A stretch of 64,000 nt of DNA from Amphiura filiformis (taxonomy: Eukaryota > Echinodermata > Ophiuroidea > Amphilepidida > Amphiuridae), in the NCBI RefSeq assembly GCF_039555335.1, contig NC_092642.1:58011776-58075775 (forward strand), in the 5' to 3' direction. The notes beneath the pieces were generated by a model. That model did not search any database, had not been told where the DNA came from, and saw only the letters and a list, made by a program, of their open reading frames with translations. The translations under genes were made by a program, and so were the position numbers. How positions within the stretch are numbered: the stretch's first letter is position 1; each line of letters opens with the position of its first letter. Shown piece by piece: positions 12,401 to 27,400 of this stretch.

Positions 12401-15400
12401 GCAAAGTAAATAATTTAAACATGAGAACTTGCTGCAAACAGTGGACAGGACAAAGTGCAGACAAACAGGACGAGGCAGATGCAAACAGAGTGTTGTTGGC
12501 TTATGCAATGGCAATATAATTCAAATATTAATGATCAACTGGAAAAATATAATAATATTAATACAAAGACAATAAATGTAACTGCGGGAACCCTTTCTAT
12601 AGACGAATCCAATTTCACGCATTCCTACTCCTCAATGGCAGCCATGGCCGCGACGGGGACCCAGCTATCTCACCTAAAATGTGAAATGATGCGGCCTTGA
12701 AGGGTATTTTAAACTGCATTACCTGTGTTACACGTAGACAAAAGAATGATGACAGTTTACAACACAAAAGAATCTAACATCGAATTTTAAGCGGGTTTAA
12801 TCCACCCAAATTGGGCACTCACAACACCTGTTTGGTGCATGCGGGGAACCAAATATGGCCGACCAAATCCTGACCATGACTTGGCTCGTTGTATTCGTCT
12901 ATAGCGGCGTGTAGGAACACGTTAGTGTAGAGAAGATGAGAAGATCATCTTCTCTGGTTGTGTGAACAGCATTGTTTCATTTAGATGCTCGTCAGCATGG
13001 TCAGTCACCTATTGCATTATATGCGTGTACCTCAATAGTCTACACTGTACCCAACGGAAGTCTTGTACCCATCAGTCAACTGCAGAGTATCATCGCCATG
13101 ATCGTTGCCAAAGTTGATTATAACACAGACAAGAAAAGGCAGATGTGTACATTCAACAGACATACATCCTGGATGTACCTGTATGGAGATCGACAGATAC
13201 CCCTTACACTGATGAAATCTAAAGCAGACTGTAGCTACATTGGATAGACCTACAGTAAGCAAAAGAATTAAGGTACCAGTTGTGTTAACCCCTGTATATT
13301 CTAAATAAAGATAAATGTGTCAAAAAGCAGTCGACGCCTGTACTTTAGCTCTGATTTAAGACCTTATTTGTTGAAATTGGTTGAGAATTAAAGAAACGGT
13401 GGTCCAAAACCTAATGAAGATACAAAGAGCACTTTTGTGTCCTAATCAATGAAAGCACGACGCATGTGTTTCGTGCTAATCAATGAAAGCACCGTGCTAG
13501 TTCTCTTGTTCGCGAACGCTTTGTGTACAAATCAATAAGGCGTGCAATCAGCAAACTGCATCTTTTACATTTGCATCTTCCTTGAGTTTTTGGATCGTCA
13601 TGTCTTTATTTCTTGAACAATTTCAACGAATGAGGTCTTAAATTCGAGCTAAAAGATGCAGCTATTGGCTGTTGGTGTCAATTATGACATATCTGCCTTT
13701 GTTTAGGATATACAGGGGATGAACGTAACTGGTACCTTCATTACTTGGCTTGTATAAAAAACGAGAGAGTAAAATGTACAATTTAAAAAAAAAAAAGATC
13801 TTGGCTAGAATTCTCCAGGTCGTTACTGATGTAGATCTTTAATTACTGGGAAGAATATTTAGTAAGTATTCGGTTACCCCGGACGGTTACCGTCTGAAGG
13901 AGGTTGCGTGACCACGTGCTCAAGTGACTCGTAACGGATCTCACATAGGGTTCCCCCGATAATATGTCAGCCCCTACGGACCATTGAGTTTTAATCTACT
14001 CACTCTGGCTTCAGGAACACAAAATACAGAGTGCTAATTAGATATGATAGGTTCAAATAATATATGGGTCATTTTAAGGCCAGATATCCTACTATATTTC
14101 CATGATTATGTAAGAGCTGTTGAAGTTTCAAGATGTTCTTCAGGTGCAAACAAGGTTTACAGGTTGATCTTTTTTATTAGCTTTTTCCTCTCTTTAATGT
14201 TCCATCTTGCCATTAGTATTGAAATATTTGACCAATTATACTATATACTTGTTTTACAGCAAAATCTTCTTTGATGATAATCATGATAATGTTAAGAAAC
14301 CTTAGCGCGTCTATTGAAGCAGACGCAACAGAGACCAATGCTATTAGATTAATTCTATGGAATTTGAGCAGTTAACCAAAAAGATTATGATTTGAATCTA
14401 GTCTAATTTTAAAGCTTGATTCATATTTCTGATTTCATATCATATACTAGTATTTATTTTATCATATTGTTTGGGGTATTTTCCTGACATTGTGTGATTC
14501 TATTATGTTTGTAAGACACGGCACAGGGAATACTAGTCCTAAATGTGGACCTGGTGTTTTATTGTCGTGTTAAATAAAGTTGAAACTGAAATATAAAACA
14601 ATTGAAATGACTTCAGTGAATAGATTCATCAAGTTTATCCTTCAAATCAATTGGTATTTTTTGCTTGACAAAACAGTAAATTTTACTTACTCTAATATTT
14701 GTCCATCTCGTCGGAGGACTTCCTCAGATGTGAGCATCTGATCCACTTTTCCGATAAACTAACTTCCGGTTGTGTGTAAGTCAGTTTCCAGGGAAAGTGG
14801 ATCACATCTGATGAAGTCATCCGACGAGATCGACGAAATATTATGTAAGTAAACACTTACTGGTTTTGTCACGCAAAAATTACCAATTCAATTGAAATGA
14901 GCTTTAATTAAGCAGAAATCATTTTAAATCATGTAAATTAATCTGAGAATAAGAAATAACAACTTGTCAAGCGCATCTCATTTATTTTATATTTTAGACT
15001 TGCTAGGTTCTACATTGTTAACCCAAGTCTCCCAGGGAGTCCTGTCACTGAGTATCTTTTGCCAGATAACTTCACATCGAGGCTATCAGTCTCACTTCAG
15101 TCCCGATATTTCCTCCCGTAGGAATGCCGTAATCAATTCACTCAGAGGTTACCAGAAGACAACATCATCATGTCTCGTTTGCAGGCTGGATGGCTGACCT
15201 AATAAACCAGTATGAAATGTATCTATCACAATGCAAGATTGCCATAGGCCTTAGGAGCTCCTAATAAACCAGTATGAAATTTATCTATCACAATTCAAGA
15301 TTGCCATAGGCCTTAGGAGCTCCGTTAGGAGCTAACTACAAAAAAGTCAATAACGTATAATGTCTCATTCACAGGCCTGCTTGTGAATTCATTTAAAGCC

Positions 15401-18400
15401 CCAACATTGTATAACAGCAGCAAAAAGTGTCGTAGCGTGATAAGGACAAGGGATACGCGCCCCTTAATTTGTAATTTGTTTGAAAAAAAAAACACCCATT
15501 GAAAAATGACCAAAAAACTTGCGGTGCACCCTCAATCACGCTCGGCTCCTCCCCATCGAATAACTCTCGCTACACCACTGGCTGCAATGTTCATCTCGTG
15601 GTATGTTGAGCATAATCTCAAGAATTGAGTCAATAAGCATGATAAGGAACACACTTGAATAGTTTGAATATGCCAGATTTGTCTGCCTGAGGTCAGCGTA
15701 GTATTATCTCAGTAATTTCCATTGCATATCGACTTGATTAATATTGATAGCGTCTGTGTTAATGTCATCTCAAATGATGATGTTATCAGTAATTTGTTAA
15801 TTTCAGTGTTCATTGACGTTCCCATCCGGTCTGTTTACCGTACCTTCATCTGGACCTCCATCCTACTTATCGGTGTATGCTGGATCTGGCGCCTCTCTCT
15901 TATCCGGCTTCAAGTGTGAACACTTTGAAGTACAACTTAACAGTACACTATGGTGGCTTGGTCAAGATCTTTTGTATTGGGTTATTCCACTTGAAATCCA
16001 CATACACCCTATGGAAGACATGACCTTAAAGATCTACTCAGTGATTTGCTAGTCAGGTAAAAATTACCAATATTCAGATGTTGGTACATTTATCATTGTC
16101 ATAGATATGCTAACATATAGCATGCTAGTGGTTTAGCCGAAAGCCGTGTACTTTAGACAAAATAATACATTCTATATGAATCTGTAATTTGATGGGGCCT
16201 CAACTTTGTCAATACTGCTGTTTTCTTAGTTTTTGGCAAATGTTTCATTTAAAAAATGCGTTTAGACTGTAAAGTAAACTTAAATTGACACAAGATAATA
16301 GAATTAGAATTTGATAAAATATTGGTGATTGGGATCGCCGTTCATCATAGGGATGGAAAGCTCAGATGGTAGAGCTCGTAAACCAGAGGTCGCCGGTTCG
16401 AACCCCGCTACAGCCAAATTTTATTTTCCCCCCTTCATTTGAATTATAGTTAAATCGTATGAGATAGAAAAAATCTTCACTTCTGTGTTATATCCACTTG
16501 TACTTTACTGGACTGTACTTTTCCTGTACTTTAATCTTGCGCAATAGCGTAGATACGAAATTACTGTAGTGAAATACTTGAACTAAGCCGTATGACCAAT
16601 CTGGTCTTTGGCAACTTTGTTATATTAGTTTCATCCAACGCCTTCATTAGTACTTAATCCTCGTAATGAATTTGTAATACGATTAAAAAACAAATACCGG
16701 ATTCAATAAGCATGATGAGAGCTTAATTTCTTCAAAGTACTGGATTTGTTCAATTAAGAGTTTCCGAGAATAATAACATCAGGTTGGTCAAAGACCTGTC
16801 AGTCAAAGTCAAGGAAGTATCTGTTGTTTGTATGGGTAATAATCGGGTGAAGGCCATAACTGTAGGTCCTTGCAGCCTTCTTCTGATCTATCTGGACTTT
16901 TGAACTTCTGGATTTCTTCTGGACTTGGCGACTTTGACTGAATATCCTATATTCATGTGACAAGTTAAAGGTTCCAGATCAATTTATAATCCGTCCAAAT
17001 AAAATGATAAAGATTCGTGGAAATATTCTACAACGTTGCTGGCGAACACTATCTTGAACGTATCTTGACTTCGTATCTTGACTTCGTTCTAAATTTGACA
17101 GAAACATGGCGAATGATTTTGGATTTAGACATTGTTATGTCATCGTAAACTGCTTCCGATGACAAAAACCGAACTCTAATAATAATCATCAGTCGGCTGC
17201 GGAGCAGGCGACTACAAGCTTTCTCCAACTATTGCGATCTTGGGCAAGCGAAACAATTTTGTTTGGCTGCATCCCTCTAATACAATATAGAATGCTAACT
17301 ATTGTACTTGGCAATCTTGTCAAATAGGTTAGCAAACAAGATGGCGGCGAAAAGCGTATTGTTCATTTCGTAAACATGGTAAAGTGGCTATTTTACACGT
17401 GGATATTACCTATACATACATTTCAAGTACAATTTATACACCAAACCTTAATTTGACATGTTTAATGCATACCTTATAATATGAAATAATAGCTTTATCA
17501 GTTTGAACACTCTGTAATAACTATAACTATGTGATTACATGGATAATGAAAGCGTGTTAAGAACATGTGAACTACAAATTCTAGTAATAGTTTGTAGCAT
17601 ACATATCATAATTGACATCAATAAACGGGAATGAACTTGATATTGCCGTATGTCATCAAATAAGTACCTGGATCACGATATCTGTATTTGCTGAAACCTT
17701 ACACTTACGCATCAGTAACTCTCTTTTAAGTTTAAGCTGAGACTAAAATAAGTATGCAGGTTTAAGTTGATTATCTATCCGGGATATCAAGTTGTTCATA
17801 GAGTTTACAAAATGAATGCAAAGCCAGGCGGTGATGGAAGCGATATCGCCAATTTTGAGGTCGCCATTGGATTAACACATAATCATGAAATCTTCACAAA
17901 CAATTCTAAATTTGTTCAAAATTATCTTACTCTAAAACCGTCGGGGTTCGACAAAGTACCCCACTGCAAGTATGTTAATTTTCCATTTGTAATTGCTAAC
18001 CGTGTATTTCGAATGGGGCTGTCAGCCCGGGCTGTCAGCCCTGTATCTTCGCCAGCCTCGTACGTCACGTGTTGCGCTTCCTATGCCGCCTGTGCAAAGC
18101 ATCGAGGCGGCCGTGGAAATAACATCAACCGACCAAGCACTTTTTGAAACCATGTCCTTGTTCGGGCCTGGCTGCAACATCGTTGAGCAAGAATGAATGT
18201 GAGAAGTATAAGTGGGCTAACTGTATGTGAAAATGTAGCCAACCACTCTTTATATATAGCGAACACCTTAATGAAAGAAGATGAAAGAAGCACTTGGTGA
18301 ACAAAGATTTAAACAGTTCTTTCAACAAACATTTATGAGATATATGGGAGAAAAATTGAGAGGGACGGAGGGTGAAGGGAGAATGACAAAATATACAATT

Positions 18401-21400
18401 GTTCAACTGAACTAGAAATACTTTCGCGTTATTATACTTGCGCGTTGATGTTCATCACATTCTGTTCATGTTGGTCTATTGAAGCACTTTTTGAATCAAG
18501 GAAACAGCCGCTTTATAGAGGTTTTATCTTTTAGATCATCCAAAATCACTAACACTATTGAAAATTACCATTATGTTTCATCGTCAATTTGTCCAAAATA
18601 CAATTACAAAAATATTAGTTTGATAATTTCTTTTGTATAGAAACTACACAAATATTGTAAAAGTTATCTTGGGGTTAGAAATCATCGACTATTTCGCGCC
18701 ATACTATGTAGCTGGCAAAGAGTAGATTGTAGTCTGCTAAGAGTCATCCCCCGACAGACGGAAATTCAGATTTCCTTTGATTAAGCAATATAAAACACGT
18801 TTTTTAATAATACTCGCCTATAAATCAGTAGAACTTGTTTTTATTTGATATTTTGCACCCTCATATCATTTGTGAACATAAAATACAAAACTTAACCTGT
18901 AAAATATTAGATTTTCTTATTAAGATCTGTTTAGAAAGGTGCTGTTCAACTTCTTTCGAAAATATTACATATATATTAGTTATGCGTTTATATCTTCATA
19001 TTTGATATCAACAAACTTATCTTAACTTTATGGTGCAATACATTTGTAAGATTTATATTATTTTGATTTGCATGAGAAATTACAGATCTTTTTAATTACC
19101 AGGAAATATTCAATTTTACGAGAAAGCAAATATTTATTGCAATGCCGGAATAAGCGAGATCAAATGACATGATATTTTTGATTGCATTATTGAATACGTG
19201 ATCGGATTGAAATCATTAGATACCAACACACCGTCACACACGAAAGCATTAGTTAAGTAACTTTTGCATAATTTTAGACCATTTTGTTCTGTGCCTTCTT
19301 GATTAAAATAAACGGGGAAAATATTAAGCACAATAGTAGTTTGTTCAATGATTTAAAGTATAAGGTAAAAATTCCTGAAAGTTGTATGAAAGATAATTTT
19401 GTTTGATAATACCGAAAGTATTTGTTAATTTCGTCCTACCCTAGAAATATAGGGATCGGCATGGTCAGTACAAACCGTGATGCTGTCTATGGTCAAGATA
19501 AGTTAGAATCACTTTTGTAGGAAAATATGCAAGGTATGTTATGATTTGTACAATGATCGTCCTACAGTATCGTCAATGATTGTAGCTATAACTAAAAGGA
19601 ATTACGAAGGTAGGGTGTTTAAAAAAAAATTATATAGCTACTTTAAAAACAAAATTACCACTGGACATAATGATTTTGAAATCACTATCCTAAAAACTGC
19701 AACCCCCCAAAAAAACCAAAAAATAAATAAATAAATAAAACATTACTAACTTCCTATTTTGGCTTCATCTTGAACTGAACTATATACATCTTTAACTATA
19801 TTAGGCTACATCTTATCACATCATAGTAAGGACATGCCCCTAAAATATTCATTATAATAAGTAATAATTGCCAAATGAAAATGCCACTGGTATATCGACA
19901 ATGATAATGATGCTTGTAATTAACTGGGCAATAAACTAATACCCATGATTACTTCAGCTCATTAGGTTTCAACTCGTCACTTACAAAGCGAAAGATACTA
20001 TGGAATAGAATGTGAATAACCTGGGCGTTCCCATTAGTTCACCATTACCACTTGCAACAGGCGCCATTTGATACGGTAACGCATTTACTTAATATTGCGT
20101 CATTTCATACAAAAAAGGTAATATTTTAGCATGGAAGGTCACCAATGATCAAAAAACAATGTGGGGGAGATTGTTGTTTGTCGAAATCCTTTTTTTTTAA
20201 TTGATATTCTATTTAGCCCAAATTTTACACTAATCCTTTGTAACTTGACCTTACCTTTAGACGTACCTTACTACTTTTATACCGTGGGGAAATACGCTTA
20301 TGTGACGATGAGATTATGTTCAAGAAAAACAAATTCTGGAGCAACTGCTTTACAAGTTCAGTATTTTGAACAATGGTTCTTAAGATAGGTCATAATAATA
20401 ATAGTTGCCTAGGTTTGGTAATTTTAATGCATTTTCAAAGGTTTGAATTGCCAGTTAAAAGTTAAAAAAAAGACAATATTCCCCCTTGTAAATACTGGTG
20501 TTGTTCCTCCAATATCATATTCTACAATACATGTATTTGTGTGTAATAATAAAGCTACTTATCATCACCAGTAATTTAATTCGTTAACAAGCAATATCCT
20601 ATATTTTGGGGTCAACCGATGACCTCATTATTGCCATTACATTATACCTGTACTTGGCTTCTTATATTAATGAAATTGCTTTTATTTTTCATATTTCCGC
20701 AATCCGTGCTAAACTTGATACTATATAGTATATATGACCACTGGGATCACTAATTATAACTCAGGGTGGTCTTTGTAAAAATCCTTGTGTGGGTGGGGTG
20801 GGCAAGGGCAAGGGCCATTATAAAGGCAGAAAATTTGACATTGTTGACCCCACTTTTTAATAATGACAAACTGAATGTATAACTTGATAATCACTACAAC
20901 ACTCTCGGATAATAAAGTTCTTTTCTAAAAATTTCAAAAGCGAAATTGCACAATTAATCGTTAACGAATAGTTTAAATAATTAATAGAGAAATTTTATGT
21001 ATTTTATTAATGAATGAATTCAACAATTAATAGCTTAATGCTGTCGATAAGTTAAGTGATGCGATGTAATTGCACTATTTCTGTGTGCAGATTATATATA
21101 ATGCATTTTAATAAAACGTTTTGAACATAAGACTTAATGATTTTCAGAGAAGCACTATTACACGCAAATTAATTTTACTATTAATTAACTAATGACGTCG
21201 AAGGATTGAGAAATACACAAGAGGTAACGTAACACGAACAGGGCATATTTCATACCACCAAAAGCACTACAATTTTAAAGGACGGCTCCGGCAATCACAA
21301 CATTATGCCTTATGTTAGAAAAATAATTATCAAGCACGAATCACATGGTTTTATTTAAAACAAACTCATTTTGACCATAAAAATGAATAAAACCAGCCGG

Positions 21401-24400
21401 CTCTCAACACGCGATATTCAAACTTCCCGCGCCGAAATTGTCGCAATGACGTCGTGGTTGTTTGCGCTCAATTGTTGCCAGCCTTCATTGTATTACTTAT
21501 TAATGCCAATATTTCTTGTTTTGTTTTTTCAGATCGTACCAGTTATACACGCAGTAGCAAACTATGACGTGAATCAGGTAGGTCAAGTACATTGTTAAAT
21601 TTGTCCTTTTGGTCTGATTCTTTGTGATTTGATTATTTGAAATATACTAAAACAAGACTTAGTGTCCTGATAACACGATTAAAGCCAATATTGCAGAGCG
21701 TGAATATTGTGCATGAGAGCACCCTTGCATTTAACAGACAATCATTACTAATATAAACGGACATGCGTCTTTGTGCTGCTGAGGTACTGCCATCGCTTTC
21801 TCGAATGAATAGAGAACGTGGCTATTCGAGATAGTAAAAGGAATTTCAGGGCTTTTTCAACTGGCTATATCATTTTGACGATGTGCATCTGGAATTCCAG
21901 AATTTTGTATAACGTTGGACGTGGAATTCCCAAAATGAATTTGGAATTCCATATTTTTTTCTTGAAAATATGTCACCCTCTATTATAACTTAAGGGGGTC
22001 TTTTATCATCTGCAATTGTCCAATGCACACACGTATTCTACCATGTCTACTGAACATAAAAAATGACCCATTGTCACGATTAGTATTCTGATATTTCTAA
22101 TTTTCAGCATTTGACGCACACACTTCAGGAAGATTGGTTTAGATTTGTCGCGTATGCTATTTCATTTCTTGTGATTCACTCGATCTGGGAACAACACGTA
22201 TGGTGAGTATAGCCTAAATGATGGCAGTATAATGAGGCTAATATCTAGAATCAGAAGACATTTTCAGCTTAAAAGGGCATTTCGTGATCCACAGCCACAT
22301 CCACTTTTCTCAAAAAAGTTGAGATTTTTATATCACTGGAATACTCTGGCTACATAATGTTTATGTACAAAATATTTCTTGCAGATTAATTCGTTTAGCA
22401 AAGATATCGCGAAATTTGAATTTCGTTCTGGTGCACCAGAACGAAATTACAACGTATTGTCTATGGAGCAGACGCAAACGCAAAATCGGAATCAACTGAA
22501 ATTTTGGGAATATGCTTTTTTCGTGGATATGTACTGAAAAATGTCATACAAAGAGGATGCTAGGATCACGAAATACTCCTTTAAGTACAATATTTGAATT
22601 TATATCTAACAATATTAAGTGTCTTATTATCGTGATGTAACTGTAAAATTCTGGAAAAACTTCAGAAATAATAATAACAATAATAATAATAGGAGAGAAA
22701 AATATTTACGTTTAATATCGATAATTTGTAATTGCATAAACTATCGACGAATAGAAGTCTGATGACTTTGTGTTGTTATTGTTGTTACAGGATGTTTGAA
22801 ATTATCAAACACGTGGGGGACACAACATTAATATTAAATGTGGTAAGTATAATTATAAAACGTATTAAACTATTAGGCAAAGCTGATATAGCAAATTCTT
22901 AAACACTTGAGAACGTTCCTACAATCTTATTGGTTCTTGCCCGTGTGATATGACACGATATAACATGGTTCAACGCGTATGCATCGACACGATACGCGCA
23001 CTCTCTATTTCAACCAATCGGAGCCGCATAGCAACAACGGGACTGATCGATTTTAAGCTCTATAATTCCTTGTAAAATGTAGCATTTAATTTGATTAAAA
23101 TTTGGTATACGCATGATATTCTTATTTCAATTGAAGCATTTTTAGAATGAGAATAAAGGTATTGTTTTTAGCCGCTGTCGTGCATCTATCATCTCATATA
23201 GCACGGGCGATATCATTATTTTTGGCGTAAAACAACTCGTCGAATGATGTCGCCCGTGTAATATGTGACGATAGATGCACGACAGCGGCTAATAACAATA
23301 CCTTTATTCTCTAAACATGTTTCAAAAGCTTCGTGAAGAGGTCAGTTTTATAAGTTAGTTTCAGAAGACAAACATACAAAATTATAACAACGACAACAAC
23401 ATCAACAAGACATGAACGACCAATAATTATTTAAAAGAAAAGAAAACGATGCCTATTAATTATTACACTCGGACAACTCAACAACACAACACAAACACGT
23501 GTACACCCCAACACGTGTATTCAAAGACAAGACCGTCGATACGAGATGTTGAGACAGACTCATAAGGAGGTCAAACATGTCAACAGTATTATAAAACAAT
23601 ACTGAAATATGAATGTGTGATATGATATTAAGTTGACAGTTTATTAATTACGCTAATTAAGCGCGGTTCGTCATTAATTTATCAAAAGTAGCATCTAAAT
23701 AGACCGACAATATGCCGACCTGGGTGTAAGTGATAAAATGTGCCTGGACACCTCGAATAAGCCGTAAAGTCCCCCTCTGGTCATTTTTACTTTTTACATA
23801 TTTGCAAAGAGCATGTTTCAGGGATTAAAATGACACCTCAATGAACTTCATATGACAATCAGAAGCAAAGTTATGGCTTGTTATAGGTTGTCATGAATCA
23901 AAACGCGAAACCAAGAAAACCGCGTTCAAAGTTAGGGAAGCAAAATGACAATTTTTCAAATGAAAACCAGCATATTTCCATCGTAACCAATATGTTTCTT
24001 ACATCCTAATTGCTTCAAATTTTACACAGACACGTTATGGGTATTATTACAATAATACAACAAGATTGAGACTGATATTTTATTGTTTTGCACATTTAAT
24101 GAGCTCTGTTGTATGTTTGTTTTATCTATTTTGGATTTTTTTTTCATCAGATGGGCTTCAGAAAATGTTGATTATTTCATATTTCCATTTATTTCTTTAA
24201 AATAAAACTTTGTATGTGTTTAGAAGAAAGCTTAAACATTTCAAATCTGCAAAAATCTTAACTTCGCCAAAATACGAGATTTGCATATATTTTCACCTGT
24301 AGCTCGAAATGAAGTTTGCCGAGTTTACGGCTCATTCGCCGCGTCCAGCCACAAATGCTAATACTTTAATCCACACGTATCACAATGGTCATGTATTCAT

Positions 24401-27400
24401 TTTCCGCTCTTGCAAATAATAGTCGTGCTCACATTTTGAGTTACACCCGGCGTAAACTTACGCTAACATTCCACAAATTCGCTACTCCTACCGCGTGTCC
24501 ACACCTAGTCTACTCCTAGCACTATACGCCGACCAGTTCCACCAAGCATTCACCTCTGGTCGGCGTAAATATCGGCTACCACTTCCGGTGTTTCCGTGAC
24601 CTTTTTCAACCACGCGACATGTAATTTCTTAGTTCCGACCAACAAAATGTCAAACTTACACCGGGTGCCAGTCGTAGCAGCGTTCACATTGCAACTTACG
24701 CCTGGCAGATGTTACCCAGCTCGCTACTCCTGACTTTTGTCAGTCGTTCACACTGCACCTACTCCTGGCAGCGCCTACCGCTGCTCCTAGCAACCGGGCG
24801 TTCGTCCGACAATGTGAACACAACTTGATAGTTGAACATCAGGAAACCGACAAAATGCAAAATGTGGATTCTAATTTTTATAATTTATATCGGAAATCTG
24901 TTTAAAAGTTGGGAAATTTTAAGATGATCATTATTTCCTAGATAATTAGTATATACCTGTAGTTAGAGCTTGTCAATATCATTTCTGTAGGTTCATTACG
25001 AGATTGATATTTCTGTAATATATTGAAAGGAAAAATAGGACACATATTGGGCGCCCTTTCTAGAGATCTAGATTTACCAATTGAGCCATAAAGTCAAATG
25101 ATTGAGATATAAGAGCCACAAAACGTCTGAAAAGACAACGTCACAAACTTTGGTTATGTAAAGGTCCGTGAATAATGAAACCATACTATGGTCCATAGCC
25201 TTTAAACTTTCTGAGGTTTCAGGTTTTTAAGACTTTTTAGAGGATTTTTAGGTTAGAAGAACACTAGTGGCCCCAGCTTCCCGGGGCAGTTTTAGATTAT
25301 CTGGAACTCTCTGTTATGTTTTCAAGTGCATGGCTGCAAACCAAGGACTGCAAAGTTTCATGCATTTTGTCAAAACCTGTCTTTTTGTCAGTTTCTTCCG
25401 ATTTCCTTCATGCAAACATTGACCATGCGTTTTTTTGCCATCCCTCCAATGATGGCATTCGACCAAGATGACCGAAACTGTCGACCAAGATGACCGAAAC
25501 TGTCAGGTCAGTAAAATATATTTGGTTTTGGCAAGAAGAACATTCTGTTAATTGTATCACACAAACCTAATGAATTTCTTCAAGGATCTCACATGGTCGT
25601 CTTTAAAGTCAGCAAAAAAATCAGTCAGGGAAAAGTGGGGTCTGTTGGACACGTCCCACGTTATCAATCCGCGGCAACCGGCAACTATATTTTATCAGAC
25701 GATAGAGACACTTATTTTTCACAAAATATGCATTGATATGAACATCTGTATGACATAAATATGTAAATCGTAAACAAGGTGTCTTTTGGGTGCGTCTCAG
25801 ACATTCAACCTGAGGCGCAATTCAATCATTTTCATTTCATCTGAGACTGGTAAGTCGATGACAAATACATGTCACAAAACGCTAAACAAGGTCTACTTCG
25901 ATATATCAAAACTTCTAATAGGAGGTCTTTGGGGATCGACACTCAACCTGAGGTATAATTGACGCAATTGTAGAGAGGGGGAGGAGACTCTCCTCTTTAG
26001 AAACTTCAATCGATATATAACATTAATTTACGGGGAGTAAGGACTCTAAACATTGTGTAAACATATTATGTAAAAACATCTTATACATTGGTATTGAATT
26101 TGTAGCAGAATTGACCAATCAAGCAGCATCATTTGCCTTTTTAATGTCAATAAAACCTGTTAAATAGTATCATGTTTATCCAATACGATATATGGAACAA
26201 CTCAACGTATGAGACATTCTTAGGTTGCTGTGTGAATAATTTGGTCGGTTTACTATGTTTACATGTTTACCATTCTCGACGTGAAGAAGTTGCATTGGAA
26301 TAATGACTGACATTTATAGATCACCCAAAATAAAGTATTCCGCTTGTTAAATGAGGAAGATTTTATTTCCATGTAATACATTAGTACTGTCTTTAGAGTC
26401 ACGGTTTTTTTCGCTATGACAGATTGTCTGATTTCTAAGAGTCTAACGGTAAGGAAACAGATATAGGTCGATTTCCTGATCAAGTTAACCCCAAAATAAG
26501 ATTTCTTAACTTCCTTAGACTTTCACTAGTAATGTAAAGTAATGTAACAGTTTTATTTTAGGTTTTAGTTTTTAAAATCAAATATACAATATGAATTTTT
26601 TTATCATTTGATTTTTGGAAGATTCTTCGGAAGGCTTTTGAAAAAAAAAATCAAAACCACGAGAGCAATAACAAAAAGCTTCAGAAATAATATGTGGGTT
26701 CCACATCTTTATCACGTAGTACATGGAGTAATCTTTATAACAGATACTCAAGTAAATGTTTTTAAAATTTCAATAGTGAGGCAAAATAATCCGATGAATG
26801 TTTAAATACTAATGTAACCATGGTAACCATTTATATATAATTTCTTTCCAGCTTTTACTATTGGTTACAACGCTACTTCCATTTTTGGTAAGTCATAGGA
26901 CAATAATGTATAAAGAATGTGACACTCTTTATTAGTGCTTTCTTACTGAAATATTGTACTATTTTCTATTTCTAGTTATATCTGATACATATAGTTATCA
27001 TCTTTGGTTTTCTTGCAAATTCCTAAATTATGAAATAACTTAGTAATAGAATGAAACTCCTTTTGTCTTTTAGTCTGTCAAATGTTCAAATCGATCAAAA
27101 TTTGTTTTGATTCATTCTATCAGATATATACCAAATTATATATTCTGTACGAAAGAAAACTTACACGTACATTTCAAATGCATGAACTTCCTAATTGTTT
27201 GCACGCTTCCAATTAAAAGATGTTTTTCTAACAAATGACATTAATTGTCATCTATATCCTAGCTCTAAACCGATAATGGTATTATACTGTTGTTATGAGA
27301 CCGCATACGTAAGATTGCTATATGACACGAATTAGTCGTTAATTGCTTCTGGCATTATTTAATGGAAAATATGTGACTCCTCGCCACAACTGAGCCCGGA

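Larger units (their letters stand above)
23315..26851. other. Intron without recognised exons, one GC-richer repeat inside
   Basis: Apart from the repeats at 24421-24824 and 25461-25504 I see nothing coding or structured. 23690-24300 and 24830-26850 look like unique AT-rich intron. Confidence 0.4.

Noticed and set aside
12972..13247. 91-codon frame with SIIAMIVAKVD
   Set aside because: No splice or family support, and the opposite strand is open too; considered chance or old repeat.
16069..16130. YSDVGTFIIVIDML frame resembling an FSD helix
   Set aside because: Ends in a stop rather than a donor and the key positions after the Asp do not match the family.
16351..16416. Functional tRNA gene
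   Set aside because: D and T arms are good, but the anticodon arm is too short to form.
17767..18147. 126-codon + strand frame
   Set aside because: No recognisable domain, no splice sites fitting the channel gene, overlapping open frames on both strands.
20610..20660. TDDLIIAITLYLYL-like translation resembling an FSD helix
   Set aside because: No acceptor at the right place, no donor at the end, and wrong continuation into the exon at 21533.
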